This document shows, piece after piece, positions 18,629 to 26,654 of a stretch of 64,000 bases of DNA (positions are counted from its first letter, which is position 1; each line of letters begins with the position of its first letter). The translations under genes and the position numbers were made by a program. The notes beneath the pieces are model-generated. The model ran no database searches, was not told the origin of the DNA, and was given only the letters and a program-made list of their open reading frames with translations. This stretch comes from Bacillota bacterium (GTDB lineage Bacteria > Bacillota > Bacilli > Paenibacillales > UBA4045). The stretch spans positions 1-64,000 of the forward strand of contig JAEZQY010000017.1 in NCBI GenBank assembly GCA_023441055.1, read 5' to 3'.

Positions 18629-19430
18629 TGCGGCTCACCCTCCCCTTGCCGCCGCTGGCGACCATAATGACAGCCATGAACAGGATCAGGAACACCGCGA
18701 TTGTCGCGCCCATCCCCCAGTCTTGTGTGACCAGGAAGTGCTGTTCAATCGCTGTACCGAGCGTAATGACCCGATTACCCGCGATCAGCCTAGTGATCAT
18801 GAACAGCGACAGCGCAGGGATGAATACCACCTGGCAGCCTGCGGTGACACCGCTGAGCGTCAGCGGGAAGATCACGCGCCGGAACGTAGTCCACGCCGGA
18901 GCGCCTAGGTCCCGTGACGCGTCGATCAGCGACGGCTGAATCTCCTCCAGCGAATTGAAGATCGGCAGAATCATGAACGGAATGAAGATATACACAGCAA
19001 CGAACACGAAGCTGAAATCCGTGAATAGGATTTGTTTCGTGCCAATTCCAATAAACTCAAGGAACGCGTTCGCCGTGCCGTATGTACCGAAGATGCCGAG
19101 GAAAGCATATGCCTTCAGCAATAGATTGATCCATGTCGGCAGGATGATCAACAGCAGCCACAGCTGCTTATGCTTCGACTTGCTGAGCAGGTAGGCAGTC
19201 GGATAGGCAATCACAAGGGAGAAGAAGGTGATGAGCAGCGCATACCAGAATGAGCTCAGCGTCATCCGCATATAGACCGGCGTGAAGAATTTCGCATAAT
19301 TCTCGAATGTGAATTGTCCTTCAATATCGAAGAACGAGTAATATAAGATCAACAGAACCGGCGCGATCACGAACAGCAGCATCCATAGTCCGTATGGAAT
19401 CAGGTACAGATTGCGTGTCTGACTATTCAT
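18621..19430 (-). CDS. potB: Spermidine/putrescine ABC transporter permease PotB
   Basis: This 269-residue permease has six membrane segments and an EAA loop reading IDASRDLGAPAWTTFRRVIF. The start is placed at MNSQTRNLYLIPYGLW, whose ATG overlaps the potA stop by 8 nt; a longer frame upstream lies inside potA and lacks support. It works with PotC as the membrane pore, energised by PotA. Confidence 0.93.
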   Translation of the reverse strand: MNSQTRNLYLIPYGLWMLLFVIAPVLLILYYSFFDIEGQFTFENYAKFFTPVYMRMTLSSFWYALLITFFSLVIAYPTAYLLSKSKHKQLWLLLIILPTWINLLLKAYAFLGIFGTYGTANAFLEFIGIGTKQILFTDFSFVFVAVYIFIPFMILPIFNSLEEIQPSLIDASRDLGAPAWTTFRRVIFPLTLSGVTAGCQVVFIPALSLFMITRLIAGNRVITLGTAIEQHFLVTQDWGMGATIAVFLILFMAVIMVASGGKGRVSRNG

Positions 19431-20526
19431 TGGCAGCCTCTTCGTAAGCTTCCAGACGCTTGTCGAATTCTTCCTCAGTCTCCCCGAATCGCATGACATG
19501 AATCGCCTCCGGGTCGAAGGTTAGTCCGATCTGACTCCCAACCTCCGCCTTGCGTGTCGAATGCACCAGCCATTCATTATTCGATTGATCGAAGCAGACG
19601 ATCTCATAGTGGACGCCGCGGAACAACTGGGTATCTACGCGCACCTGCAGCATGCCTTGATCGCTGGGCGTAATCTCCAAGTCCTCGGGACGGATGACGA
19701 TCTCGACAGCTTCATTCGGATTCAACCCGCCATCCACACAGGTGAAGCGCTTGCCAGCGAACTCCACCAAGTAGTCCTCGACCATCCGGCCAGGAATAAT
19801 ATTCGATTCTCCGATGAAATCCGCAACATAACGATTAATCGGTTCATCATAGATGTCAATCGGTGTTCCACTCTGCTCGATTCGACCTTCATTAAGGACG
19901 AAGATCTCATCGGACATCGCCAGTGCTTCCTCTTGGTCATGCGTGACGAAGATGAAGGTAATGCCGAGTCGACGCTGTAATTCTCGCAGCTCGTATTGCA
20001 TCTCCGTGCGCAGCTTCAGATCGAGCGCGGATAGCGGCTCATCGAGCAGCAGCACCTCAGGTTCATTCACTATTGCCCGGGCAATAGCGACACGCTGACG
20101 CTGCCCGCCAGACATCTCGCTGATCTCTCGCTTCTCATAGCCGGACAGGTTGACGAAGCGCAGCGCTTCCTTCACCTTGGCCTCGATTTCCGCCTGCTTC
20201 TTTTTCCTCACACGCAGTCCGAATGCGACATTCTCGAATACATTCAGATGCGGGAACAACGCATAATCCTGGAATACCGTATTGACCTGTCTCTCATTCG
20301 CGGGCACTTGATTGACTTTCTTGTCGTTAATCCAGACATCGCCTTGAGACGGCTCGGTGAAGCCTGCGATTAACCGCAGGATCGTGGTCTTCCCACAGCC
20401 CGACGGCCCCAGCAACGTATAGAACTTCCCCCTCTCCAGCTCGAAGGTGATCTCCTTCAGCACACTCGTCCCGTCATCGAATTGCTTGGACACCCTGTCG
20501 AATCGAATAATTGGCTGCTGTCCCAT
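19423..20526 (-). CDS. potA: Spermidine/putrescine ABC transporter ATP-binding protein
   Basis: This 367-residue ATPase powers polyamine import. It shows Walker A GPSGCGKTT, signature MSGGQRQRV, Walker B VLLLDEPLSALD, the switch His in VTHDQEEAL, and a C-terminal TOBE-like regulatory domain (about 280-350). It is the first gene of the potABCD operon, with GGGAGGTCGCT before the ATG. Unlike the lpl-type sugar importers in this window, the system carries its own ATPase. Confidence 0.94.
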   Translation of the reverse strand: MGQQPIIRFDRVSKQFDDGTSVLKEITFELERGKFYTLLGPSGCGKTTILRLIAGFTEPSQGDVWINDKKVNQVPANERQVNTVFQDYALFPHLNVFENVAFGLRVRKKKQAEIEAKVKEALRFVNLSGYEKREISEMSGGQRQRVAIARAIVNEPEVLLLDEPLSALDLKLRTEMQYELRELQRRLGITFIFVTHDQEEALAMSDEIFVLNEGRIEQSGTPIDIYDEPINRYVADFIGESNIIPGRMVEDYLVEFAGKRFTCVDGGLNPNEAVEIVIRPEDLEITPSDQGMLQVRVDTQLFRGVHYEIVCFDQSNNEWLVHSTRKAEVGSQIGLTFDPEAIHVMRFGETEEEFDKRLEAYEEAANE

Positions 20527-20620
20527 AGCGACCTCCCATCAATCATGCATCATCATAGTCTAAAATAAATCTGTATTAGCTATTATCATACTAAACGCGA
20601 CAGCAAGCGGCAATGCATGA

Positions 20621-20653
20621 AGGCACCTATTTACATTTAAGTAATAAGTGCCT
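20621..20653 (-). terminator. Terminator hairpin after ribBA
   Basis: AGGCACTTATTAC pairs with GTAAATAGGTGCCT across a short loop, about 27 nt past the ribBA stop. The downstream T tract is weak. Confidence 0.5.
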
Positions 20654-20680
20654 CCACATGATCCAGCGCTTAGCTATGAT

Positions 20681-21919
20681 TCACTTCACACGTCTGTGCA
20701 GCGTCTTCACCGGAAGCGTGAGCATATGCTGCAGCTTGCGCTTCTTAGTCTCCATATAGGCTGCGTTGTCAGCGTTGGTCGGCAGCTGCAAGGGGATCCG
20801 TTCATTCACGCTGAGCCCGCAGCGCTCCAAGCCCTTGATCTTGTCGGGGTTATTCGTCATCAATCGCACCTTACGCACACCGAGATCCCGCAGCATATGC
20901 GCTGCTGTCTCGTACTCCCTGAGATCAGCTGGGAATCCCAATTGAAGATTCGCCTCAACGGTATCCAGTCCTTGTTCCTGTAAAGCGTATGCCTTCAGCT
21001 TATTCAGTAACCCGATGCCGCGGCCTTCCTGTCTGAGGTAGAGCAGTACACCAGCGCCTTCGCGATTGATCTGCTCCATCGAAGCGGCCAGCTGCTCGCC
21101 GCAGTCACAGCGATGGGAATGGAATACATCACCGGTGAGACATTCCGAGTGTATACGGACTAGCATCGGCTTCTTGGGATGAAGGATTCCCTTGATGAAA
21201 GCCAGATGCTCCTTCCCGTCTATTGCACTAGTATATCCAATTACTCGGAATTGACCCCAGTCGGTTGGCAGCGAAATTTCAACCTCACGCGTGACGAGCT
21301 GTTCACGCTCCCTGCGATACTGGATCAGCGCTTCAATTGTAATGAGCTTCAGATCATGCTCCTGTGCAAGCAGGGCCAGATCAGGCATGCGCGCCATCTC
21401 CCCATCCGGCTTAATAATCTCGCAGATCGCACCAGCCGGATAGGCACCGCAGAGCTTCGCTAGATCGACTGCCGCCTCTGTATGACCGGGACGTTCGAGC
21501 ACACCGCCAGGGTTGGCGATTAATGGGAAGATATGACCGGGCCTCCGGAAGTCATCGGGACGGGACGCAGCATCGACAAGTCCGCGAATCGTCAGCGCGC
21601 GATCATGCGCGGATATTCCGGTTGTTGTGTCAATATGATCAATAGACACCGTGAAGGCTGTACCATGCGGGTCAGTATTACGGGCAACCATCGGCGGAAG
21701 CTGCAGCTCGATGGCTCGCTCCGACTCAATAGGCACGCAGAGCAGACCGCGACCATGTCGAATCATGAAGTTCACCGTCTCCGGCGTCATCCGATCTGCC
21801 AGCGCGACGAAGTCCCCTTCATTCTCGCGATTCTCATTATCGACAACGATGATCATCTTACCTGCCTTCAAATCCGCTATTGCGGCTTCGACTGTATGGA
21901 ATGTGATCTTGCTATCCAT
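20681..21919 (-). CDS. ribBA: Bifunctional 3,4-dihydroxy-2-butanone-4-phosphate synthase / GTP cyclohydrolase II
   Basis: This 412-residue enzyme makes both precursors of riboflavin. The N-terminal RibB half (about 1-200) carries DNENRENEGDFV and RHGRGLLCVP, and uses ribulose 5-phosphate. The C-terminal RibA half opens the GTP imidazole ring and has the zinc-binding cysteines in SECLTGDVF and HRCDCGEQL plus the LRQEGRGIGL motif. It stands alone rather than in a ribDEAH operon, and no FMN riboswitch is visible in the leader. It is divergent from pyrK across an Fnr-type palindrome centred 29.5 bp from a TACACT -10-like hexamer. The link to nearby flavoprotein electron-transfer genes suggests extra flavin supply under low oxygen. 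Confidence 0.95.
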   Translation of the reverse strand: MDSKITFHTVEAAIADLKAGKMIIVVDNENRENEGDFVALADRMTPETVNFMIRHGRGLLCVPIESERAIELQLPPMVARNTDPHGTAFTVSIDHIDTTTGISAHDRALTIRGLVDAASRPDDFRRPGHIFPLIANPGGVLERPGHTEAAVDLAKLCGAYPAGAICEIIKPDGEMARMPDLALLAQEHDLKLITIEALIQYRREREQLVTREVEISLPTDWGQFRVIGYTSAIDGKEHLAFIKGILHPKKPMLVRIHSECLTGDVFHSHRCDCGEQLAASMEQINREGAGVLLYLRQEGRGIGLLNKLKAYALQEQGLDTVEANLQLGFPADLREYETAAHMLRDLGVRKVRLMTNNPDKIKGLERCGLSVNERIPLQLPTNADNAAYMETKKRKLQHMLTLPVKTLHRRVK

Positions 21920-21965
21920 TGCAATCCGCCTCCTACATTAGGAATTCCATGCTTATTAGTTGAAG

Positions 21966-21981
21966 TGTAACAACAATCACC
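21966..21981. promoter_or_regulatory. Weak second Fnr/CRP-like site between ribBA and pyrK
   Basis: TGTAA-N6-TCACC matches the consensus TGTGA-N6-TCACA at eight of ten positions. It lies 25 bp from the strong site and overlaps the proposed ribBA -10 hexamer, so binding here would be expected to hinder ribBA transcription. This is speculative. Confidence 0.3.
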
Positions 21982-21990
21982 CTCTGATTA

Positions 21991-22006
21991 TGTGAAAATA
22001 ATCACA
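21991..22006. promoter_or_regulatory. Fnr/CRP-type operator shared by divergent ribBA and pyrK promoters
   Basis: TGTGA-AAATAA-TCACA is a perfect match to the Gram-positive Fnr consensus. Its centre is 29.5 bp from TACACT on the minus strand (ribBA, 21969-21964) and 29.5 bp from TACTGT on the plus strand (pyrK, 22028-22033). That is the geometry of a class II activator site at -41.5 in both directions. For pyrK a better -10 hexamer (TATGAT) lies 5 bp nearer, so that side is less certain. Confidence 0.65.
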
Positions 22007-22074
22007 ATACATAAAAAGACAATATGATACTGTAACCATTGATCTTACAATTACACACTGAAAGGAGTGTTGAT

Positions 22075-22782
22075 ATGGGTATGGTGCGTAGCAATACATC
22101 GATTGCTGATGGAATCTACCGCTTGGTCATTGACGGCAATTACCAAGCGGATGCCGGTCAATTCTACATGCTGCGCGCATGGGATGCGTACCCCCTTCTC
22201 TCCAGGCCGGTCAGCGTCCATGATCGAGACGATGAGAAGCTTAGCTTTCTCTATCGGGTAGTTGGAGCAGGTACCGAGCTGCTAGCTAAGCTGAAGCATG
22301 GCGATGAGCTGCAATTGACGGGTCCATTCGGTCGCGGCTTTCCTGCATGGTCTGGTGGTAAGAAATTAGCGTTAGTCGGCGGAGGCATCGGTATAGCTCC
22401 TCTGCTGCTAGCCGCCAGACAGAATCCCGGGTCAGATGTATTCCTGGGATTCTCCGATGAACCATTCGGCGTTGATCGTTTCGAAACCGTTCCTAGTGAT
22501 GTGACTATCCGAGTAGGCGGGACGATTGCAGATGATGTCGATCCGAATGCGTATGACGCCATCTTCGCCTGTGGACCATTGCCGCTCATGGAGCGACTAG
22601 CACAGAAGTGCAACGGAACAAGCGCCAAGCTTTATATCTCCATAGAGAAACGAATGGCTTGCGGTGTCGGCGCATGCTGCGGCTGTTCTGTCCATGTGAA
22701 TGGCGAGAATCAAAAAGCCTGCACCGAAGGACCTGTATTCGAAGCGAGAGGAGTGGATATGCATGGCCTCCTTGACCTGTGA
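22075..22782 (+). CDS. pyrK: Dihydroorotate dehydrogenase B, electron transfer subunit
   Basis: This 235-residue flavo-iron-sulfur protein passes electrons from PyrD to NAD+. It has a ferredoxin-reductase-like FAD domain with RPVSVHD, a nucleotide-binding domain with VGGGIGIAPLLLA, and a C-terminal [2Fe-2S] site: Cys196-x4-Cys201-x2-Cys204-x11-Cys216, with an extra Cys202. The start is set at MGMVRSN after AAAGGAGTG. It overlaps pyrD by 20 nt. The gene is away from any other pyr gene and lies behind an Fnr-type box, so its regulation appears linked to oxygen rather than to the pyrimidine operon. Confidence 0.9.
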   Translation: MGMVRSNTSIADGIYRLVIDGNYQADAGQFYMLRAWDAYPLLSRPVSVHDRDDEKLSFLYRVVGAGTELLAKLKHGDELQLTGPFGRGFPAWSGGKKLALVGGGIGIAPLLLAARQNPGSDVFLGFSDEPFGVDRFETVPSDVTIRVGGTIADDVDPNAYDAIFACGPLPLMERLAQKCNGTSAKLYISIEKRMACGVGACCGCSVHVNGENQKACTEGPVFEARGVDMHGLLDL

Positions 22783-23695
22783 ACTGGCAGGCGTTCAATT
22801 ACGCAACCCGATTATTATGGCATCCGGTACATTCGGCGACGGTACGGGCTATGGCCAGCTGTACTCGCTCAATCAGCTGGGAGGAATTGTGTCCAAGGGC
22901 CTCACTCTGCAGCCGAAAGCCGGCAATGCCGGCACACGGTTATATGAGACGCCATCCGGGCTGCTGAACAGTATTGGACTGGAGAATCCCGGAATTCCTG
23001 CGTTCCTGGCTCATGATCTGGATAGGATGACCGAATTCGATACAACGATCATCCTCAACCTGGGCGGGAATACGCTGGAGGATTATGTCGAAGGCGCGCG
23101 CCTGATTACGGCTGATCATCATACCAGAGTGACTCATGGCCACCGGACTGCCGCCATGATTGAGCTGAACATCTCCTGTCCGAATGTCACGCAGGGCGGA
23201 ATGCAATTCGGCACGAGTGCTGAGGCGGCCCGGCAGGTCGTGAGAGAAGTTCGATTAGTGACGGATATCCCGCTGATTATCAAGCTGTCACCCAACACCA
23301 GTGAATTAGTTCACATTGCACAAGTCTGTGAAGCAGAGGGCGCGGACGGTCTCTCGCTGGTGAATACGATCCAAGCTATGGCGATTGATATCCGCCGCCG
23401 ACAGGCCGTATTCAAGCAAGGATACGCTGGACTCTCCGGTCCGGCAATCAAGCCGATCGCGCTGCGGATGGTCCATCAGGTCGCCCATGCAGTTGGCATC
23501 CCCGTCATCGGAATCGGCGGCATCTCTTCTGCCGCTGACGTTCTCGAGTTCATCATGGCTGGCGCGTCAGCTGTGCAGATCGGCACTTATAACTTCATGA
23601 ATCTGCATGCTGGAGCCACGCTGGCAGATGAGTTGAACCAACTTATGGATGAGTTGGAAATTCATACGATTGATGAAGTTCGCAAAATTGTGTAA
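22763..23695 (+). CDS. pyrD: Dihydroorotate dehydrogenase B (NAD+), catalytic subunit
   Basis: This 310-residue FMN enzyme oxidises dihydroorotate to orotate in pyrimidine synthesis. The catalytic Cys of class 1B enzymes lies in ELNISCPNV. The FMN-phosphate region is VIGIGGI, and the substrate Asn motifs are present (SLVNTI). The start MASLTCELAGV has GAGGAGTGG upstream, inside pyrK, and the two genes are coupled. An FMN, FAD and [2Fe-2S] complex with PyrK is expected. The next gene's promoter begins only about 20 nt after the pyrD stop. Confidence 0.94.
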   Translation: MASLTCELAGVQLRNPIIMASGTFGDGTGYGQLYSLNQLGGIVSKGLTLQPKAGNAGTRLYETPSGLLNSIGLENPGIPAFLAHDLDRMTEFDTTIILNLGGNTLEDYVEGARLITADHHTRVTHGHRTAAMIELNISCPNVTQGGMQFGTSAEAARQVVREVRLVTDIPLIIKLSPNTSELVHIAQVCEAEGADGLSLVNTIQAMAIDIRRRQAVFKQGYAGLSGPAIKPIALRMVHQVAHAVGIPVIGIGGISSAADVLEFIMAGASAVQIGTYNFMNLHAGATLADELNQLMDELEIHTIDEVRKIV

Positions 23696-23714
23696 GCTGT
23701 GAAATTGTGTGGAT

Positions 23715-23758
23715 TGTGATAAAAGTCACTACTCAACTAGTGATAAATTATGTACAAT
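23715..23758 (+). promoter_or_regulatory. Fnr-type class II promoter of the pplA-ndh2 unit
   Basis: The palindrome TGTGA-TAAAAG-TCACT occupies the first 16 bases; nine of ten consensus positions match. Its centre lies 30.5 bp before a TACAAT -10 hexamer (23753-23758), putting the activator site near -41.5 to -42.5 from a start at about 23765. There is no good -35, as expected for an activator-dependent promoter. Confidence 0.65.
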
Positions 23759-23772
23759 GAAATCAGATAGGT

Positions 23773-23788
23773 TGTGATTGATTTCACA
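23773..23788. promoter_or_regulatory. Second, perfect Fnr-type palindrome in the pplA leader
   Basis: TGTGA-TTGATT-TCACA is a perfect consensus site. It lies about 8-23 nt downstream of the inferred transcription start and 22 nt before the start codon, too close to the gene to activate it. It could act as a roadblock or repression site. Confidence 0.55.
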
Positions 23789-23810
23789 ATATGAAAATTA
23801 GGAGGAAATC

Positions 23811-24683
23811 ATGATGAAGAAGTTGATTATCACATTATTCGCATTAATGGTAACGGTGGGGATGTTGGCAGGCTGCGGTGACAACAACACTGCGAACAAT
23901 AACACAGCGGCTCCGAACAATGCAGCTCCAGTCGAGAATGGTCTGGCAGACGGTCTCTACTATGCAGAGGGCGAATATGCAGATAACGGTTGGAAGGAAA
24001 TTGTGGCGTTCAAGGTTGAGGGCGGCAAGATTACATCCTCGAACTGGAATGCGCTGCACAGAGACGGCGGATTGGATAAGAAGCAGTCCTCTGAGCAAGG
24101 GTTCTATGGAATGAAGGCTAAGGGCGCTTCCTCCGAATGGCATGAGCAAGCCGCGCTGACTGAGAAGTATCTGCTGGAGAATCAAGACTTCTCCGCGATT
24201 ATCTTAGGCGATGACGGCAAGACTGACGCCATCTCCGGCGTATCGATCCACATCGACGGCTTCACAACCTTGCTCGATAAGGCGATCGCTGCAGGTCCAG
24301 TAGCAGCAGGTCCATACAAGGACGGTCACTATCGCGCTGAAGGCGCCGAATTCGATGCCAACTCCGGTTGGAAGGAAACAGCCGACATCACCGTTATCAA
24401 CGGCAACATCGTAGCCGCTAGCTGGAACGGTGTTCATAAGGACGGCGGAACAGATAAAATTACTCGCTCCAAGTCGGGCGAATACGGCATGAAGGCCAAA
24501 GGTGCTTCCTCCGAATGGCATGAGCAAGCTGCGCTGACCGAGAAATATCTGCTCGACGTGCAAGACCCTGCCAAGGTTGCATTCCATGCTGCTGACGGCA
24601 AGACTGACGCAATCGCGGGTGTATCGATCCACGTGGATGGCTTCATTGAACTGGCGATCAAGGCGCTTGAAGGCGCGAAGTAA
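23811..24683 (+). CDS. pplA: PplA-like surface lipoprotein with two FMN-binding domains
   Basis: This 290-residue lipoprotein is expected to carry covalently bound FMN outside the membrane and pass electrons to extracellular acceptors. The signal peptide ends in LAGC (Cys22), followed by an Asn/Ala-rich linker. Two FMN_bind-type repeats (about 46-160 and 168-288) are nearly identical in their middle part (KAKGASSEWHEQAALTEKYL in both). The expected flavin-attachment motifs are DAISGVS (Ser145) and DAIAGVS (Ser272), variants of the usual SGAT/S. It is followed 42 nt later by ndh2, the same partner as in Listeria EET loci. The start follows AGGAGGAAATC. Confidence 0.88.
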   Translation: MMKKLIITLFALMVTVGMLAGCGDNNTANNNTAAPNNAAPVENGLADGLYYAEGEYADNGWKEIVAFKVEGGKITSSNWNALHRDGGLDKKQSSEQGFYGMKAKGASSEWHEQAALTEKYLLENQDFSAIILGDDGKTDAISGVSIHIDGFTTLLDKAIAAGPVAAGPYKDGHYRAEGAEFDANSGWKETADITVINGNIVAASWNGVHKDGGTDKITRSKSGEYGMKAKGASSEWHEQAALTEKYLLDVQDPAKVAFHAADGKTDAIAGVSIHVDGFIELAIKALEGAK

Positions 24684-24725
24684 GAACAGCTTGGGTTGTA
24701 TTTTAGATAAAGAGGAGTGGTTCGC

Positions 24726-26585
24726 ATGAAACAGATAATCGTCCTGGGCGGCGGCTACGGCGGGGTGTTAACTGCTAAGAAGCTAGGCAATCGGCTACGC
24801 AAAGAGCGCGATGTGCGGATAACCCTCATCGATCGCAATCCTCACCATACGCTGCTGACCGAGCTGCACGAAGTTGCCGCTAATCGCGTTGAGGAAGACT
24901 CCATCAAGGTGGATCTGAAGAAGGTATTCGCTGGATTCCGCAATGTCGAGGTTGTGATGGATGATATCGACAATATCGATTTCGATGAGAAGAAGCTGCA
25001 AGGCGCGCTAAATTCCTACAGCTATGATTATCTTGTCATCGGTACCGGCAGCAAGCCTACCTTCTTCGGGACTCCCGGCGCAGAAGAATACGCGCATACC
25101 CTGTGGTCCTACGAGGATGCTGTCCAATTGAAGGAGCACACACTGCGCATGTTCCGTCAGGCTGCGCAAGAGAAGAATGCAGCGGCGCGCAAGACACTGC
25201 TCACCTTCGTAGTCGTCGGCGGCGGGTTCACCGGTATCGAGATGATCGGCGAGCTGGCGGAGTACACGCAGGAGCTGTGTAAGGAGTTCATCATCGACCC
25301 GTCAGAAGTATCCCTGTATGTGGCCGATATGGTAAAGACAATTCTTCCGATTCTGCCGGAGAAGTTGATTCGCAAGGCCGAGAAGCGTCTGCGCAAACTG
25401 AATGTCAACATCATCACAGGCGCCAAGATTACCGAGGTGAAGTCGAACAGCGTTACGGTCGGCGACCGAGAGATCTTCTCTCGCACCGTCATCTGGACAG
25501 CAGGAGTCGAAGGCTCAGAGCTGGTGGAAGAGCTTGATCTCGAGAAGAAGGGCCGTCAGCGTATCCTGACGAATGAATATCTGCAAAGCGCGGATCACAA
25601 GCATGTATACGTAGTTGGCGATAATATCTTCTATATTCCAGAAGGCGCTACGAATCCAGTACCACAGATGGTCGAGAACGCTGAACAAGCCGCTCCGATC
25701 ATTGCGCATAATATCACCGCCGACATTCGCAAGAAGGATAAGAAAGCCTATCATCCATCCTTCCATGGCACCATGGTCAGTATCGGAAGTCGCTACGGTG
25801 TTGCGAATGTCGGTACGCCTAAGCGCATGTTCCAATTCAGCGGCTTCATCGCGATGGCGATCAAGCATATGATCAACCTGCTGTACCTGTTCCAGGTTTG
25901 CGGCTTCAACAAGTGCTATCATTACATTCTTCATCAATTCATTCATGTGAAGCACCATCGCAGCATCCTGGGCGGACACTTCGCCAAGCGCTCGCCGAAC
26001 TTCTGGTTGTTCCCGCTGCGGCTGTTCGCAGGGTGGATGTGGTTCAAGCAAGGCTGGGATAAGATCGGCAGCATTATGGAGGATCCGAATAAAATCTTCT
26101 TGATTCCTGCTAAGGCGGTAGACGGCGTAACTGCAGCATCGGATGCCGGCGATTGGGCGGCAGAAGGAGCAGTCGACGCAGCTGCAGCAGCCACTGCCTG
26201 GGGAGAGCCGCTTCCCGTACCAGACTTCCTCAGCGGTATCGTAGATTGGTCGATGGATCTGATGTTCTACAATGCCGAGGGCGGATTCACCGCTATGGCA
26301 ACCGTCTTCCAAACCGGGATGGTGCTTGCCGAGATGGTCGTCGGGCTGCTGCTCATCATTGGGCTCTTCACTGCACCAGCCGCGATTGTATCGTTCGCGA
26401 TGGGGGTCATGGTCTGGATCTCGGGAATGGCCTCGAGCGATATGCTCTGGTACATGGTCGCTGGCATCGCGCTGATCGGCGGATCTGGCAGCACATTAGG
26501 CCTCGATTATTATGTGTATCCAAGATTGAAGCGTCTATGGAGGAAGATTCCGCTAGTCAAGCGCTGGTATCTCTTCACAGACTAA
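24726..26585 (+). CDS. ndh2: Type II NADH dehydrogenase with C-terminal membrane domain (Ndh2)
   Basis: This 619-residue flavoprotein oxidises NADH and reduces a (demethyl)menaquinone. Residues 1-400 show the FAD-binding VLGGGYGGV near the start and the NADH-binding VVVGGGFTGIEMIGE at about 162-176. Unlike the ~400-residue respiratory Ndh, it continues with an Ala-rich linker and about four membrane segments resembling DoxX (LLIIGLFTAPAAIVSFAMG region). This tail is characteristic of the Ndh2 of flavin-based EET loci. The start is at MKQIIVLGGG after GAGGAGTGG. It follows pplA and precedes two prenyl-diphosphate synthase genes. Confidence 0.92.
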   Translation: MKQIIVLGGGYGGVLTAKKLGNRLRKERDVRITLIDRNPHHTLLTELHEVAANRVEEDSIKVDLKKVFAGFRNVEVVMDDIDNIDFDEKKLQGALNSYSYDYLVIGTGSKPTFFGTPGAEEYAHTLWSYEDAVQLKEHTLRMFRQAAQEKNAAARKTLLTFVVVGGGFTGIEMIGELAEYTQELCKEFIIDPSEVSLYVADMVKTILPILPEKLIRKAEKRLRKLNVNIITGAKITEVKSNSVTVGDREIFSRTVIWTAGVEGSELVEELDLEKKGRQRILTNEYLQSADHKHVYVVGDNIFYIPEGATNPVPQMVENAEQAAPIIAHNITADIRKKDKKAYHPSFHGTMVSIGSRYGVANVGTPKRMFQFSGFIAMAIKHMINLLYLFQVCGFNKCYHYILHQFIHVKHHRSILGGHFAKRSPNFWLFPLRLFAGWMWFKQGWDKIGSIMEDPNKIFLIPAKAVDGVTAASDAGDWAAEGAVDAAAAATAWGEPLPVPDFLSGIVDWSMDLMFYNAEGGFTAMATVFQTGMVLAEMVVGLLLIIGLFTAPAAIVSFAMGVMVWISGMASSDMLWYMVAGIALIGGSGSTLGLDYYVYPRLKRLWRKIPLVKRWYLFTD

Positions 26586-26598
26586 CCGTACTGAACTG

Positions 26599-26632
26599 GG
26601 GGGTAATGAATCGTATTCGATCCATTGCCCCC
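26599..26632 (+). terminator. Strong hairpin between ndh2 and the prenyl synthase genes
   Basis: A 15-bp stem (GGGGGTAATG arm pairing with CATTGCCCCC, one mismatch) closes on a TATT loop and is followed by TTCTTG. It looks like an intrinsic terminator or partial attenuator, lowering expression of the two downstream genes. The next gene's ribosome binding site is about 9 nt further on. Confidence 0.6.
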
Positions 26633-26654
26633 TTCTTGAAAGGAGAGGATCACC

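Noticed and set aside
21920..22000. FMN riboswitch ahead of ribBA
   Set aside because: The space between the proposed start site and the gene is only about 40 nt, too short for the roughly 140-nt RFN element, and its conserved segments are absent.
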